Shown here piece by piece: positions 27,753 to 35,595 of a DNA stretch of 64,000 bases. Origin of the DNA: Methylobacterium brachiatum. GTDB taxonomy: Bacteria > Pseudomonadota > Alphaproteobacteria > Rhizobiales > Beijerinckiaceae. The DNA lies in assembly GCF_020523825.1 (NCBI RefSeq), contig NZ_JAJALK010000014.1, forward strand, positions 1 through 64,000, written 5' to 3'. Both the position numbers and the translations under genes were made by a program. Position 1 is the stretch's first letter. Each line of letters starts with the position of its first letter. A model generated the notes under the pieces. That model worked only from the letters and a program-made list of their open reading frames with translations, had not been told where the DNA came from and did not search any database.

Positions 27753-29324
27753 ATGACGCTCGTCAAGGCACGGACGCCCCAGACAATCTCCGGCGGCCAA
27801 AAACCCCTGTTCACCGGCAACGACTGGGATTTCGACACGATCCGGCGCATCCACGACGCCTGCGAGGGCATCGCCGGGCCGGAACTCGGGCTGTCCTGGT
27901 ATCCGAACCAGATCGAGATCATCACGGCCGAGCAGATGCTCGACGCCTACGCGTCGATCGGCATGCCGCTGTTCTACAAGCACTGGTCGTTCGGCAAGCA
28001 CTTCGCCCAGCACGAGGCCGGCTACCGGCGCGGCCTGATGGGGCTCGCCTACGAGATCGTCATCAACTCGGACCCGTGCATCTCCTACGTGATGGAGGAG
28101 AACACGGCGACGATGCAGACGCTGGTGATCGCGCACGCCGCCTTCGGCCACAACCACTTCTTCAAGAACAACTACCTGTTCCGGCAATGGACCGATGCCG
28201 AGGGCATCCTCGACTATCTGGACTTCGCCAAGGGTTTCATCGCCCGCTGCGAGGAACGCTACGGCCACCAGGCCGTGGAGCAGGTGCTCGACGCCGCCCA
28301 CGCGCTGATGAGCCAGGGCGTCCACCGCTACCCGCGCAAGAAGCGGCCGGACCTCGCCTCCGAGCAGCGCCGCGAGCGCGAGCGGATCGAGCACGGTGAG
28401 CAGATCTACAACGACCTCTGGCGCACCCTGCCGCAGAAGACCGGCGCGGTGCGCTCCGACGCGGCCGCCGAGCGGCGCAAGGCCCTGCTCGAACTGCCGC
28501 AGGAGAACATCCTGTATTTCCTCGAAAAGGTCGCGCCCCGGCTGCGGCCCTGGCAGCGCGAGATCCTGCGGATCGTCCGGCTGGTGGCGCAGTATTTCTA
28601 CCCGCAGCGCCAGACCAAGGTGATGAACGAGGGCTGCGCGACCTACAGCCACTACCGGATCATGAATTCCCTGTCCGAGAAGGGGCTGATCACCGAGGCC
28701 GCCTATCTCGAGTTCCTGCAATCGCACACCAACGTCATCCGGCAGCCGACCTACGACGACCGCTCCTATGGCGGCCACAACCCCTACGCGATCGGCTTCG
28801 CGATGATGCAGGACATCGCCCGGATCGTGGAGCAGCCGACCGCCGAGGACCGCGAGTGGTTCCCGGACATCGCCGGCACCGGCGACGCCATGGCGGTGCT
28901 GCGCGATTGCTGGGCGAATTACCGCGACGAGAGCTTCATCCAGCAATTCCTGTCGCCCAAGCTGATGCGCGACCTGCGCCTGTTCCACGTGGTCGACGAC
29001 CCCGACGAGCCGGAACTGCGCGTCGAGGCGATCCACGACGAGCGCGGCTACCGCAAGATGCGCCGCTCCTTCGCCCGCCAGTACGATGTCGCCTGGCTCG
29101 ACCCGGATATCGAGGTGGTGGACGTGGATCTGGAGGGCGACCGCCGCCTGATCCTGCACCACAAGGCGATCAACCGGATCACCCTGCAGAAGGACGACGC
29201 CAAACGGGTGCTCCAGCACCTCGCCGACCTCTGGGGCTACGACGTGGTGCTGAAGGAGATCGAGCCCGCCACCGGCACGGTGCTGGGCGAGATCAGCACC
29301 AGCGCGCGGCCGATCTTCTTTTGA
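27753..29324 (+). CDS. spoVR: SpoVR family protein (YcgB)
   Basis: 523 residues. Family marks: WDFDTIRRIHDACEGIA, SIGMPLFYKHWSFGK, HAAFGHNHFFKNN with clustered histidines, FYPQRQTKVMNEGCATY and SYGGHNPYAIGFAMM. SpoVR takes part in cortex formation in Bacillus, but in proteobacteria it belongs to the prkA-yeaH stress module and its biochemical role is unclear. It is third in the module, 255 bases after yeaH because of an inserted type C repeat. Confidence 0.94.
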   Translation: MTLVKARTPQTISGGQKPLFTGNDWDFDTIRRIHDACEGIAGPELGLSWYPNQIEIITAEQMLDAYASIGMPLFYKHWSFGKHFAQHEAGYRRGLMGLAYEIVINSDPCISYVMEENTATMQTLVIAHAAFGHNHFFKNNYLFRQWTDAEGILDYLDFAKGFIARCEERYGHQAVEQVLDAAHALMSQGVHRYPRKKRPDLASEQRRERERIEHGEQIYNDLWRTLPQKTGAVRSDAAAERRKALLELPQENILYFLEKVAPRLRPWQREILRIVRLVAQYFYPQRQTKVMNEGCATYSHYRIMNSLSEKGLITEAAYLEFLQSHTNVIRQPTYDDRSYGGHNPYAIGFAMMQDIARIVEQPTAEDREWFPDIAGTGDAMAVLRDCWANYRDESFIQQFLSPKLMRDLRLFHVVDDPDEPELRVEAIHDERGYRKMRRSFARQYDVAWLDPDIEVVDVDLEGDRRLILHHKAINRITLQKDDAKRVLQHLADLWGYDVVLKEIEPATGTVLGEISTSARPIFF

Positions 29325-29353
29325 GGTTTTCGGGGCGTCTTCCCACCCGCCCT

Positions 29354-29407
29354 CTCATCCTGAGGTGACGGGCGATCGAAGATCGGCCGGCCTCGAAGGA
29401 TGAGGGG
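29354..29407. repeat. Dispersed palindrome type A, copy 2
   Basis: CATCCTGAGG (29356-29365) and CCTCGAAGGATGAGGG (29391-29406) form imperfect arms with GATCGAAGATC between them. It lies just past the spoVR stop and may serve as the end of that transcript. Confidence 0.6.
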
Positions 29408-29462
29408 GTGGATTGGATCACCGGTGGATTGCCCCATCCCCCAACCCATGCTGCAACCAGGC

Positions 29463-29891
29463 ATGAGCGCCCCGATCCTCACCCTCGCCGAAACGCGCGA
29501 CTTCCTCGACCGGGAATTCCCGCAGATGCAGGCCGGCGGGCGGGCGTTTCATCTGGAGGCGGTGGGGACGCTCTCGGCGCGGATGCGGATGGAGGGGCAG
29601 GAACGGTTCCTGCGACCGGGCGGTACCGTGTCGGGGCCGGCCATGATGGCGCTGGCGGATTACGTGCTCTACGCGGCGATCCTGGCCCAGATCGGCCCGG
29701 TGGCGCTCGCGGTGACCGCCAGCCTCACCTTCAACTTCCTGCGCAAGCCCGCTCCCGGCGACCTGCTGGCGGAATGCCGGCTGCTCAAGCTCGGGCGACG
29801 GCTGGCGGTGGGGGAGGTGGGGATCACCGCCCCGGGCAGCGCCGACCTCGTCTGCCACGCCACCGGCACCTACGCGATCCCGCCGCGCTAG
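29463..29891 (+). CDS. PaaI-type hotdog thioesterase
   Basis: 142 residues from the ATG at 29463; the 21 in-frame codons before it do not resemble the family. Hotdog features: RPGGTVSGPAMMALADYVLYAAI (the conserved N-terminal GGxxxG..MMxLAD region of PaaI-like enzymes) and ASLTFNFLRKPAPGDLLAECRLLKLGRRLAVGEV. Such enzymes hydrolyse acyl-CoA thioesters; the substrate is unknown. It converges on ribE across 263 bases filled by a type A palindrome. Confidence 0.87.
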   Translation: MSAPILTLAETRDFLDREFPQMQAGGRAFHLEAVGTLSARMRMEGQERFLRPGGTVSGPAMMALADYVLYAAILAQIGPVALAVTASLTFNFLRKPAPGDLLAECRLLKLGRRLAVGEVGITAPGSADLVCHATGTYAIPPR

Positions 29892-29981
29892 AGCCGGATG
29901 ACGCTCCCTAAGCAGGGTGGTCGGCGGAGCGGACACACATGGCGGTCCGGTCCTGATCGACGCTTCTCCAACCCATCCCCG

Positions 29982-30088
29982 CATCCTGAGGTGTGAGCGA
30001 AGCGAGCCTCGAAGGAGCCCTCTAGCCAGGCGCGCGATCCCTGGAGGCCTCCTTCGAGGCCTTCGCTTCGCTCCGGCGCCTCAGGATG
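29982..30088. repeat. Dispersed palindrome type A, copy 3 (long form)
   Basis: Nested perfect arms: CATCCTGAG/CTCAGGATG outside, GCGAAGCGA/TCGCTTCGC next, CCTCGAAGGAG/CTCCTTCGAGG inside. The 107-base element would fold into one long hairpin. It fills the gap between the convergent thioesterase and ribE genes, and one end of the inferred riboflavin-operon inversion falls here. Confidence 0.88.
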
Positions 30089-30154
30089 AGGGAGAATGGA
30101 TTGGGGGGACGCCAATCACGATGAAGCCAGCCCCGTCATGTGCCGGCGTCGCGG

Positions 30155-30781
30155 TCAGGCGCTCGGCCGCGCCTCGGTGAGCCGGGCGGCGTAGCGGGCG
30201 ATCAGGTCGACCTCGAGGTTCAGCCCGTCGCCGGCGCGCCGCTCGCCCCAGGTGGTGACCTGGAGGGTGTGGGGGATCAGCAGCACCGAGAAGACGTCGC
30301 CGTCGACGCTGTTCACCGTGAGCGAGGTGCCGTCGAGGCAGACCGAGCCCTTCTCGGCGATGAAGCGCGACAGGCCCGCGGGGGCGCGCAGCGTGAAGCG
30401 GTCGCTCGGCCCCCAGGCGCCGGCCGTGACGCTCTCCCGCTCCAGGATCTCGGCGACGCCGTCGACATGGCCGGTGACGAGGTGGCCGCCGAGCTCGTCG
30501 CCGATCTTCAGGGACCGCTCCAGGTTGATGCGCGCCCCGGCCACCCAGCGCCCGACCGTGGTCCGCGCCAGGGTCTCGGCGGCGGCGTCCACCGCGAAGA
30601 CGCAGCCGCCCTCGGTGGGCTCCACCGAGACCGCCGTCAGGCACGGGCCCGAGCAGGCGATCGAAGCGCCGAGCGCGATGGTGGCCGGGTCGTAGGAGGT
30701 GCGGATCGTGATCCGGCGCAGGTCGCCCTCGCCCGCGATCGAGACGATGGTGCCGACGTCGCTGACGAGACCGGTGAACAT
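30155..30781 (-). CDS. ribE: Riboflavin synthase, alpha chain
   Basis: 208 residues; the family start MFTGLV fixes the ATG at 30781. Two lumazine-binding repeats: first about 1-95 (IACSGPCLTAVSVE), second about 96-195 (GHVDGVAEILERE, VCLDGTSLTVN). It converts two lumazine molecules to riboflavin. It starts two bases after the ribD stop, so it is cotranscribed with ribD and nrdR. ribH is 22 kb away on the other strand. Confidence 0.95.
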   Translation of the reverse strand: MFTGLVSDVGTIVSIAGEGDLRRITIRTSYDPATIALGASIACSGPCLTAVSVEPTEGGCVFAVDAAAETLARTTVGRWVAGARINLERSLKIGDELGGHLVTGHVDGVAEILERESVTAGAWGPSDRFTLRAPAGLSRFIAEKGSVCLDGTSLTVNSVDGDVFSVLLIPHTLQVTTWGERRAGDGLNLEVDLIARYAARLTEARPSA

Positions 30782-30783
30782 CT

Positions 30784-31893
30784 CTAAACAACCTTCTCGT
30801 AGGTGGCGGCCTCGTCGGGGCCGAGCTGCAGCCGCTCGGCCAGCCGGAAGTTGTTCGGGTCTGCCAGCGCAGCGGTCAAATCCGGGCCCAGCGCCTTCAG
30901 GCCGCCCACGGCCCCGAGTTCGGCCGGCCCCGTGACCAGCGTGCAGGCCTCGATCAGATCGGCCCGCGCCAGGGCATCGGCAAGGCGTGGGCCGCCCTCG
31001 CTGCACAGCCGCGTCAAACCGCGCTCCCCGAGATGGGCCAGCGCATTCGGCAGGTCGACGCGGCCGGCCACATCCGCCGGCAGGATGGCGATCTCGACGC
31101 CGAGCGCCTCCAGGGCCCGCCGGGCATGGGCCGGGGCGGAGCGGGTGGTCAGGACCAGGGTGGCGGTGTCCCGGGCGGTCCGGGCGAGCACGCTGGCCGG
31201 CGAGAGCATCAGGTGCGAATCGAGCACGATCCGCAGGGGCGAGCGGGCGCCGAGACCCGGCAGACGGACGGTCAGGGACGGGTCGTCCGCCCGGGCGGTG
31301 CCGATGCCGATCAGGATCGCGTCGGCATGGGCCCGCCAGAGATGCACCGCCCCGTCGGCCACCGGGCCGGTGATCCGCAGGCGCTCCGGGCCGGCGCTGG
31401 CGCAGAAGCCGTCGCGGGTGCGGGCGAGCTTGAGGTGGACGGCCGGCCGCCCGCGGGCGACCCGGGTGATGTGGCCGATATGGTCGCGGGCCGCCGCCTC
31501 CGCCATCAGGCCGGTCTCGACGGTGACGCCCCCCCGGCGCAGGAGGGCGTGGCCCCGCCCGGCCACCCGCGAATCCGGATCCTCCACGGCGCTGACCACC
31601 CGGGCGATGCCGGCCGCCAGGATCGCGTCGGTGCAGGGGGGCGTGCGGCCGTGATGGGAGCACGGCTCCAGGGTGACGTAGAGGGTCGCGCCTTTAGCTG
31701 CCGCGCCGGCCTCGGCGAGCGCCAGGGGCTCCCCGTGCGGCCGGCCCCCCGGCGCCGTCGCCCCGGTCCCGAGGATCCGGCCGGTGCCGGGCTCGACCAC
31801 GACGGCGCCGACCGATGGGTTCGGCCAGGTGGTGCCGAGCCCGCGGCGTCCGAGCGCCAGGGCGAGGCGCATGAAGCTGGCATCGTCGCTCAT
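30784..31893 (-). CDS. ribD: Bifunctional riboflavin biosynthesis deaminase/reductase
   Basis: 369 residues. Deaminase domain about 1-145: NPSVGAVVV, the zinc site His53 in RPHGE plus CSHHGRTPPC (the usual motif is HAE; here Ala is Gly). Reductase domain about 150-365: HLKLARTRDGF, ILIGIGTARADDPSLTVR, LCSEGGPRLADAL. It performs the second and third steps of riboflavin synthesis. Its start overlaps the nrdR stop (ATGA, 31890-31893). Confidence 0.95.
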   Translation of the reverse strand: MSDDASFMRLALALGRRGLGTTWPNPSVGAVVVEPGTGRILGTGATAPGGRPHGEPLALAEAGAAAKGATLYVTLEPCSHHGRTPPCTDAILAAGIARVVSAVEDPDSRVAGRGHALLRRGGVTVETGLMAEAAARDHIGHITRVARGRPAVHLKLARTRDGFCASAGPERLRITGPVADGAVHLWRAHADAILIGIGTARADDPSLTVRLPGLGARSPLRIVLDSHLMLSPASVLARTARDTATLVLTTRSAPAHARRALEALGVEIAILPADVAGRVDLPNALAHLGERGLTRLCSEGGPRLADALARADLIEACTLVTGPAELGAVGGLKALGPDLTAALADPNNFRLAERLQLGPDEAATYEKVV

Positions 31894-32426
31894 GAGCGGG
31901 CGGTCCGGCGGCGGGGCGGCGCGTCCGGCTCCGGCTCCTCGGGAGGCGGCTCCGGCTCGGCCCCCACGGTCAGCAGGCCGTCGCCCAGGGTGCCGAGCAG
32001 GGCCTCGAAATCCTTGGCCTCCCGGAAATTCTTGTAGACCGAGGCGAAGCGCACATAGGCGACGTCGTCGAGGCCCTTCAGCCCGGCCATCACCAGCTCA
32101 CCGATCGCCTCGGAGGTCACCTCCGGCTCGCCCGCGCTCTCGAGCTGCCGGGTGATGCCGCTGACCAGGCGCTCGATCCGCTCCGGGTCGACGGCGCGCT
32201 TGCGCAGGGCCACGTCGATGGAGCGCTGGAGCTTGTCCCGGTCGAAGGGCACGCGCTTGCCCGAGCGCTTGAGCACCACGACCTCGCGCAGCTGCACCCG
32301 CTCGAAGGTGGTGAAGCGGCCGGCGCAATCCGGGCAGACCCGGCGGCGGCGGATCGCGGCGCCATCCTCGGAGGGCCGGGAATCCTTCACCTGCGTCTCG
32401 GAGCCGCCGCAATAGGGACACCGCAT
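31890..32426 (-). CDS. nrdR: Transcriptional repressor NrdR
   Basis: 178 residues. Zinc ribbon cysteines 3, 6, 31 and 34 are all present, followed by the ATP-cone domain about 49-139 (VVLKRSGKRVPFDRDKLQRSI, VAYVRFASVYKNF). NrdR senses nucleotide triphosphates and represses ribonucleotide reductase genes. It is about 30 residues longer than usual because of a Pro/Glu-rich tail that runs into the coupled ribD start. It lies downstream of glyA but is separated from it by a terminator. Confidence 0.96.
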   Translation of the reverse strand: MRCPYCGGSETQVKDSRPSEDGAAIRRRRVCPDCAGRFTTFERVQLREVVVLKRSGKRVPFDRDKLQRSIDVALRKRAVDPERIERLVSGITRQLESAGEPEVTSEAIGELVMAGLKGLDDVAYVRFASVYKNFREAKDFEALLGTLGDGLLTVGAEPEPPPEEPEPDAPPRRRTARS

Positions 32427-32446
32427 GGGATCTGTACTCGACGCAT

Positions 32447-32485
32447 GGAAACGGCCGCGGACCGGTCTGGTCCGCGGCCGTTTCC
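32447..32485 (-). terminator. Strong hairpin between glyA and nrdR
   Basis: A perfect 17-base-pair stem (32447-32463 with 32469-32485, beginning GGAAACGGCCGCGG) and a 5-base loop. It lies 44 bases past the glyA stop and 21 bases before the nrdR start. There is only a short T-tract, but the GAAAC/GTTTC feet fit an intrinsic terminator or processing site for glyA. Confidence 0.7.
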
Positions 32486-32528
32486 TAGACTACGCGCCGG
32501 CGGGCCGGAAGGCCGCCGGGCACAGGCT

Positions 32529-33833
32529 TCAGCCGTAGATCGGGAACCGGTCGGTCAGCGCGTGGACGCGGCTCTTCACCGAGGCCTCGACCTCCGGATC
32601 GCCGGCCTCGCCCTTGGCCACCATGCCGTCCAGCACCTCGACGATGAACCCGCCGATCTGCTTGAACTCGGCGACGCCGAAGCCCCGCGAGGTGCCGGCC
32701 GGGGTGCCCAGGCGGATGCCCGAGGTGATGGTCGGCTTCTGGGTGTCGAACGGCACGCCGTTCTTGTTGCAGGTGATGTCGGCCCGCGACAGGGCGGCCT
32801 CGGCGGCCTTGCCGGTGAGGCCCTTCCGCTGCAGGTCGACCAGCATCAGGTGGTTGTCGGTGCCGCCCGAGGTGATGTCGTAGCCGCCGGAGATCAGGGT
32901 GTCGGCGAGCGCCTTGGCGTTCTCCACCACCTGGCGGGCGTAGATCTTGAACTCGGGCTTCAGGGCCTCGCCGAAGGCGACCGCCTTGCCGGCGATGACG
33001 TGCATCAGCGGGCCGCCCTGGAGGCCGGGGAAGATCGCCGAGTTGAACTTCTTGGCCAGCGCCTCGTCGTTCGTCAGGATCATGCCGCCGCGCGGGCCGC
33101 GCAGGGTCTTGTGGGTCGTGGTGGTGACCACGTGGGCGTGCGGGAACGGCGACGGATGCACGCCGGCCGCGATCAGCCCGGCGAAGTGGGCGGCGTCGAC
33201 CATGAAGTAGGCGCCGACGGAATCGGCGATCTCGCGGAACTTGGCGAAGTCCCAGTGACGCGGGTAGCCGGAGCCGCCGGCGATGATCACCTTCGGCTTG
33301 TGCTCCTGCGCGAGCTGGGCGACCTGCTCCATGTCGATGCGCTGGTCATCCCGGCGCACGGTGTAGGAGACCGGCTTGAACCACTTGCCCGAGACGTTGG
33401 GCGGGGCGCCGTGGGTCAGGTGGCCGCCGGCCGCGAGGTCGAGGCCCAGGAAGGTGTCGCCGGGCTGCATCAGGGCCAGGAACACGCCCTGGTTGGCCTG
33501 CGAGCCGGAATTCGGCTGCACGTTGGCGAAGCCGCAATCGAACAGGCGCTTGGCGCGCTCGATGGCGAGGTTCTCGGCGATGTCCACGAACTGGCAGCCG
33601 CCGTAGTAGCGCCGGCCCGGATAGCCCTCGGCGTACTTGTTGGTCAGCACCGACCCTTGAGCTTCCAGCACGGCGCGGGAGACGATGTTCTCCGAGGCGA
33701 TCAGCTCGATCTCGTGCTGCTGGCGGCCGAGTTCCTTCGACACCGCCTCGGCGATCTCGGGATCGGCCTCGGTCAGCGGGGCGGCAAAGAAGCTGTTCGA
33801 GAAGTGCTTGTCGGCGGCGGTACCGGCGCTCAT
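32529..33833 (-). CDS. glyA: Serine hydroxymethyltransferase
   Basis: 434 residues. PLP lysine Lys242 lies in TTTTHKTLRGPRGG; N-terminal IELIASENIVSRAV and NKYAEGYPGRRYYGG are diagnostic, and GTPAGTSRGFG is near the C-terminus. It interconverts serine and glycine with tetrahydrofolate, and in methylotrophs also feeds the serine cycle. It heads the glyA-nrdR-ribD-ribE order but is followed by a strong hairpin, so nrdR may have its own promoter. Confidence 0.97.
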   Translation of the reverse strand: MSAGTAADKHFSNSFFAAPLTEADPEIAEAVSKELGRQQHEIELIASENIVSRAVLEAQGSVLTNKYAEGYPGRRYYGGCQFVDIAENLAIERAKRLFDCGFANVQPNSGSQANQGVFLALMQPGDTFLGLDLAAGGHLTHGAPPNVSGKWFKPVSYTVRRDDQRIDMEQVAQLAQEHKPKVIIAGGSGYPRHWDFAKFREIADSVGAYFMVDAAHFAGLIAAGVHPSPFPHAHVVTTTTHKTLRGPRGGMILTNDEALAKKFNSAIFPGLQGGPLMHVIAGKAVAFGEALKPEFKIYARQVVENAKALADTLISGGYDITSGGTDNHLMLVDLQRKGLTGKAAEAALSRADITCNKNGVPFDTQKPTITSGIRLGTPAGTSRGFGVAEFKQIGGFIVEVLDGMVAKGEAGDPEVEASVKSRVHALTDRFPIYG

Positions 33834-33911
33834 GGTCTGCCTCTGTTCTGGTAGGGGCGGGGCCCGGCCTTTCGTCGGCGTGCACGGGCGGGCATTCGAG
33901 CGGGATTCCTA

Positions 33912-33927
33912 CACGGGCCGGCCCGTG
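33912..33927. promoter_or_regulatory. 16-base perfect palindrome in the glyA leader
   Basis: CACGGGCCGGCCCGTG is a perfect dyad about 80 bases upstream of the glyA start. It could be a leader hairpin or a regulator site. I do not recognise a glycine or tetrahydrofolate riboswitch in the 270 bases upstream of glyA. Confidence 0.3.
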
Positions 33928-34105
33928 CCGCCAAGCACAGGCATTTTGGATCGGCGCAAAGAATAATTTGCCGCAGGTGAGCGCAAGCTGGCCGACCTGA
34001 GCCGGCAGGCAGCCTCCCTCTGACGCGATCGAATCGCTGGACAAAAGGAATATAATCCTAGAATAAAACATGAACAAACTTTTAGCGAGTCGTGCTGCCA
34101 TGTGA

Positions 34106-34735
34106 CGTGCTGATCGAGATTGGAGCTTAAATCATCACATCGCTGGGCTTCGCGTTAGCCTTGCGTTCATTGCTCTGGCTATTCTCGAGATAAAAGCTGG
34201 CTTCCGGCAGGATCAACCGAGAAACGATAAAGGCCGATGGTCTGGCGGCGGCGGATCGATCATTGTCACGCAAAAAGACAACACTGGCGATCCGCGAATC
34301 GATGCAAAGACAGATCAGAGTCTCGATGTTCTGAATGAGGTCATCGAGAGCAGCGATCCCGGGCAGGGAGCTCTTTACGGCATTGAGATCCACGCCAAGG
34401 CTGCGGCGCGCATGCGAGAACTCGATCTTCTCGGCATCGGGAAGCATGGCGTACAACAGAGCTTCAGCGCTGGCGATACCGTGCGTTACGGTTTGGATGG
34501 GAGCGTCCGGACAGATATTATATACCACGATGGCAGAACCAGCGCCGCACCCATGAGGGCGATCTGGGATCTCAAGACCGGTCGAGCGAGACTGACGTCA
34601 AAACGAGTTGGCGAATTGAGGGACGCCGTCGGCGTGGATGGCAGCGTTCCTGTCATCGAACTTCATATCGATCGCGGCATCACCGTAAAAAACCATATGT
34701 TTTACAATTTTATTATTGGGGCAGCACACGCATGA
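34106..34735 (+). pseudogene. 5'-truncated polymorphic-toxin C-terminal domain
   Basis: An open frame of 209 codons from just after a TGA (34103-34105) to a TGA at 34735, with no ATG, GTG or TTG until residue about 103 (34412). The first 25 codons read as a hydrophobic helix, then QDQPRNDKGRW and GGGG, a linker I associate with the junction between delivery or phage-structural parts and a C-terminal effector. The next about 150 residues are well formed: EIHAKAAARMRELDLLGIG, QSFSAGDTVRYGLDGSVRTDI, WDLKTGRARLTSKRVGELRDA, VPVIELHIDRG. The D-x-K-T-G motif is nuclease-like. GC content and codon use are visibly lower than the flanks. The last codon overlaps the putative immunity start (ATGA). I judge it a remnant or an orphan cassette rather than a complete gene. 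Confidence 0.55.
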
Positions 34736-35180
34736 CCATGGAAGCCTATGCCCTTTGCACGCAGCCCATTCCAGCATCTCGGAATGGCAGGCCGCCATCG
34801 ATGCGATAGGATTCGACTTGAAGCTCGAAGGAGATCAAATTCCGCCAGCCGTATCAGGTCACCTTCCCGCCACATGGCAGGGGCGTGAGGCAGGCTTCGA
34901 GTGCTCGGTCATTCCGTTCTCCGACTTGGCGGAGACCTACCCCGAAACGGATTTCGGGGGACCATGGGCCTGCGCGTACGCCTTCTATTTCGCGACGTTC
35001 CCGGCCTGCGCGGGTACCTGGATCGCGATTGCCGCCGGTCTCAGGCTAACGGGCGGGATCGCCTTCGACCCGCAGGAGGACAAACTGCTGACTGCTGAGG
35101 CCGCAATTCGCTATGCCCACGACACGGTGGCCAGCATCGCAAGGCTCGAGGCGCAGTTCAGCAGAAACACGTCCCTCTGA
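34732..35180 (+). pseudogene. Putative immunity protein gene with a one-base frameshift
   Basis: From the ATG at 34732, coupled by ATGA to the toxin-like frame, translation reads MTMEAYALCTQPIP and then leaves frame, ending at TAG 34807-34809. Adding one base at about 34772 joins it to the frame that reads SISEWQAAIDAIGF, then GHLPATWQGREAGFEC and onward to the TGA at 35180, giving about 149 residues. The join is smooth (PIP-SISEW), which suggests a recent deletion or a sequencing error. The size, acidity and position behind the toxin-like domain fit an immunity protein. An ATG at 34716 in the second frame is a possible but poorer start. Confidence 0.55.
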
Positions 35181-35208
35181 GTCCGGATCGGGCGAACGTC
35201 GCCCGCGG

Positions 35209-35520
35209 TCAGGAGACGAGATTCGTCTCCACCAGCACCGTCTCGGTCTCGAACGCGGCGGCATGCCACGTCCCGGCGGGGAAATGGAACACGCTGCCGG
35301 CGGCGAACGGCGTGCGGCCCTGCTCGGTCTCGAGGAATCCGGAGCCGGAGATTACCTGGACGAACTGCTCGTGCTCATGGCTGTGGCGCCCCGCCGAGAC
35401 GCCCGCGGGCACCACGACCCGCACGAGGCTCGCCCCGGCCCCCGGGATCATGCGCTTGGCGACGCCGTTGGCGGCGACGGTCTCTGCGCGGGCGTCCCAG
35501 GCGGTCAGGTGGTCGGTCAT
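35209..35520 (-). CDS. Small cupin-domain protein
   Basis: 103 residues, a single cupin barrel. Metal-binding motif HSHEHEQFVQVISGSG (residues about 46-61) and the second motif FPAGTWHAAAF. The family includes small metal-dependent sensors and enzymes; no substrate can be assigned. It lies 29 bases beyond the toxin/immunity remnant on the opposite strand, so it marks the right edge of that insertion. Confidence 0.85.
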   Translation of the reverse strand: MTDHLTAWDARAETVAANGVAKRMIPGAGASLVRVVVPAGVSAGRHSHEHEQFVQVISGSGFLETEQGRTPFAAGSVFHFPAGTWHAAAFETETVLVETNLVS

Positions 35521-35595
35521 CGGGCTCTCTCCGTCGCCGCAGGAGATGCCTTCGGGCCGCGCCGGGTCAACGGCCCTGGCGACCCAGATCGTGCG

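Noticed and set aside
33834..34105. Riboswitch upstream of glyA
   Set aside because: I could not fit the glycine, tetrahydrofolate or SAM-type consensus to the leader; only a perfect palindrome is visible.
34070..34105. ATG at 34070 in frame with the toxin-like domain as its start
   Set aside because: A TGA at 34103 interrupts after 11 codons, and there is no Shine-Dalgarno; it could be part of the decayed gene but not a usable start.
34127..34528. Leftward 133-codon open frame over the toxin-like region
   Set aside because: It is antisense to a frame with much better protein-like composition and motifs (DLKTG, VPVIELHIDRG), and its own translation has no recognisable features.
33960..35208. 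Prophage remnant
   Set aside because: No integrase, terminase, capsid gene or att site is visible; only the linker wording of the toxin-like frame hints at phage-type proteins.
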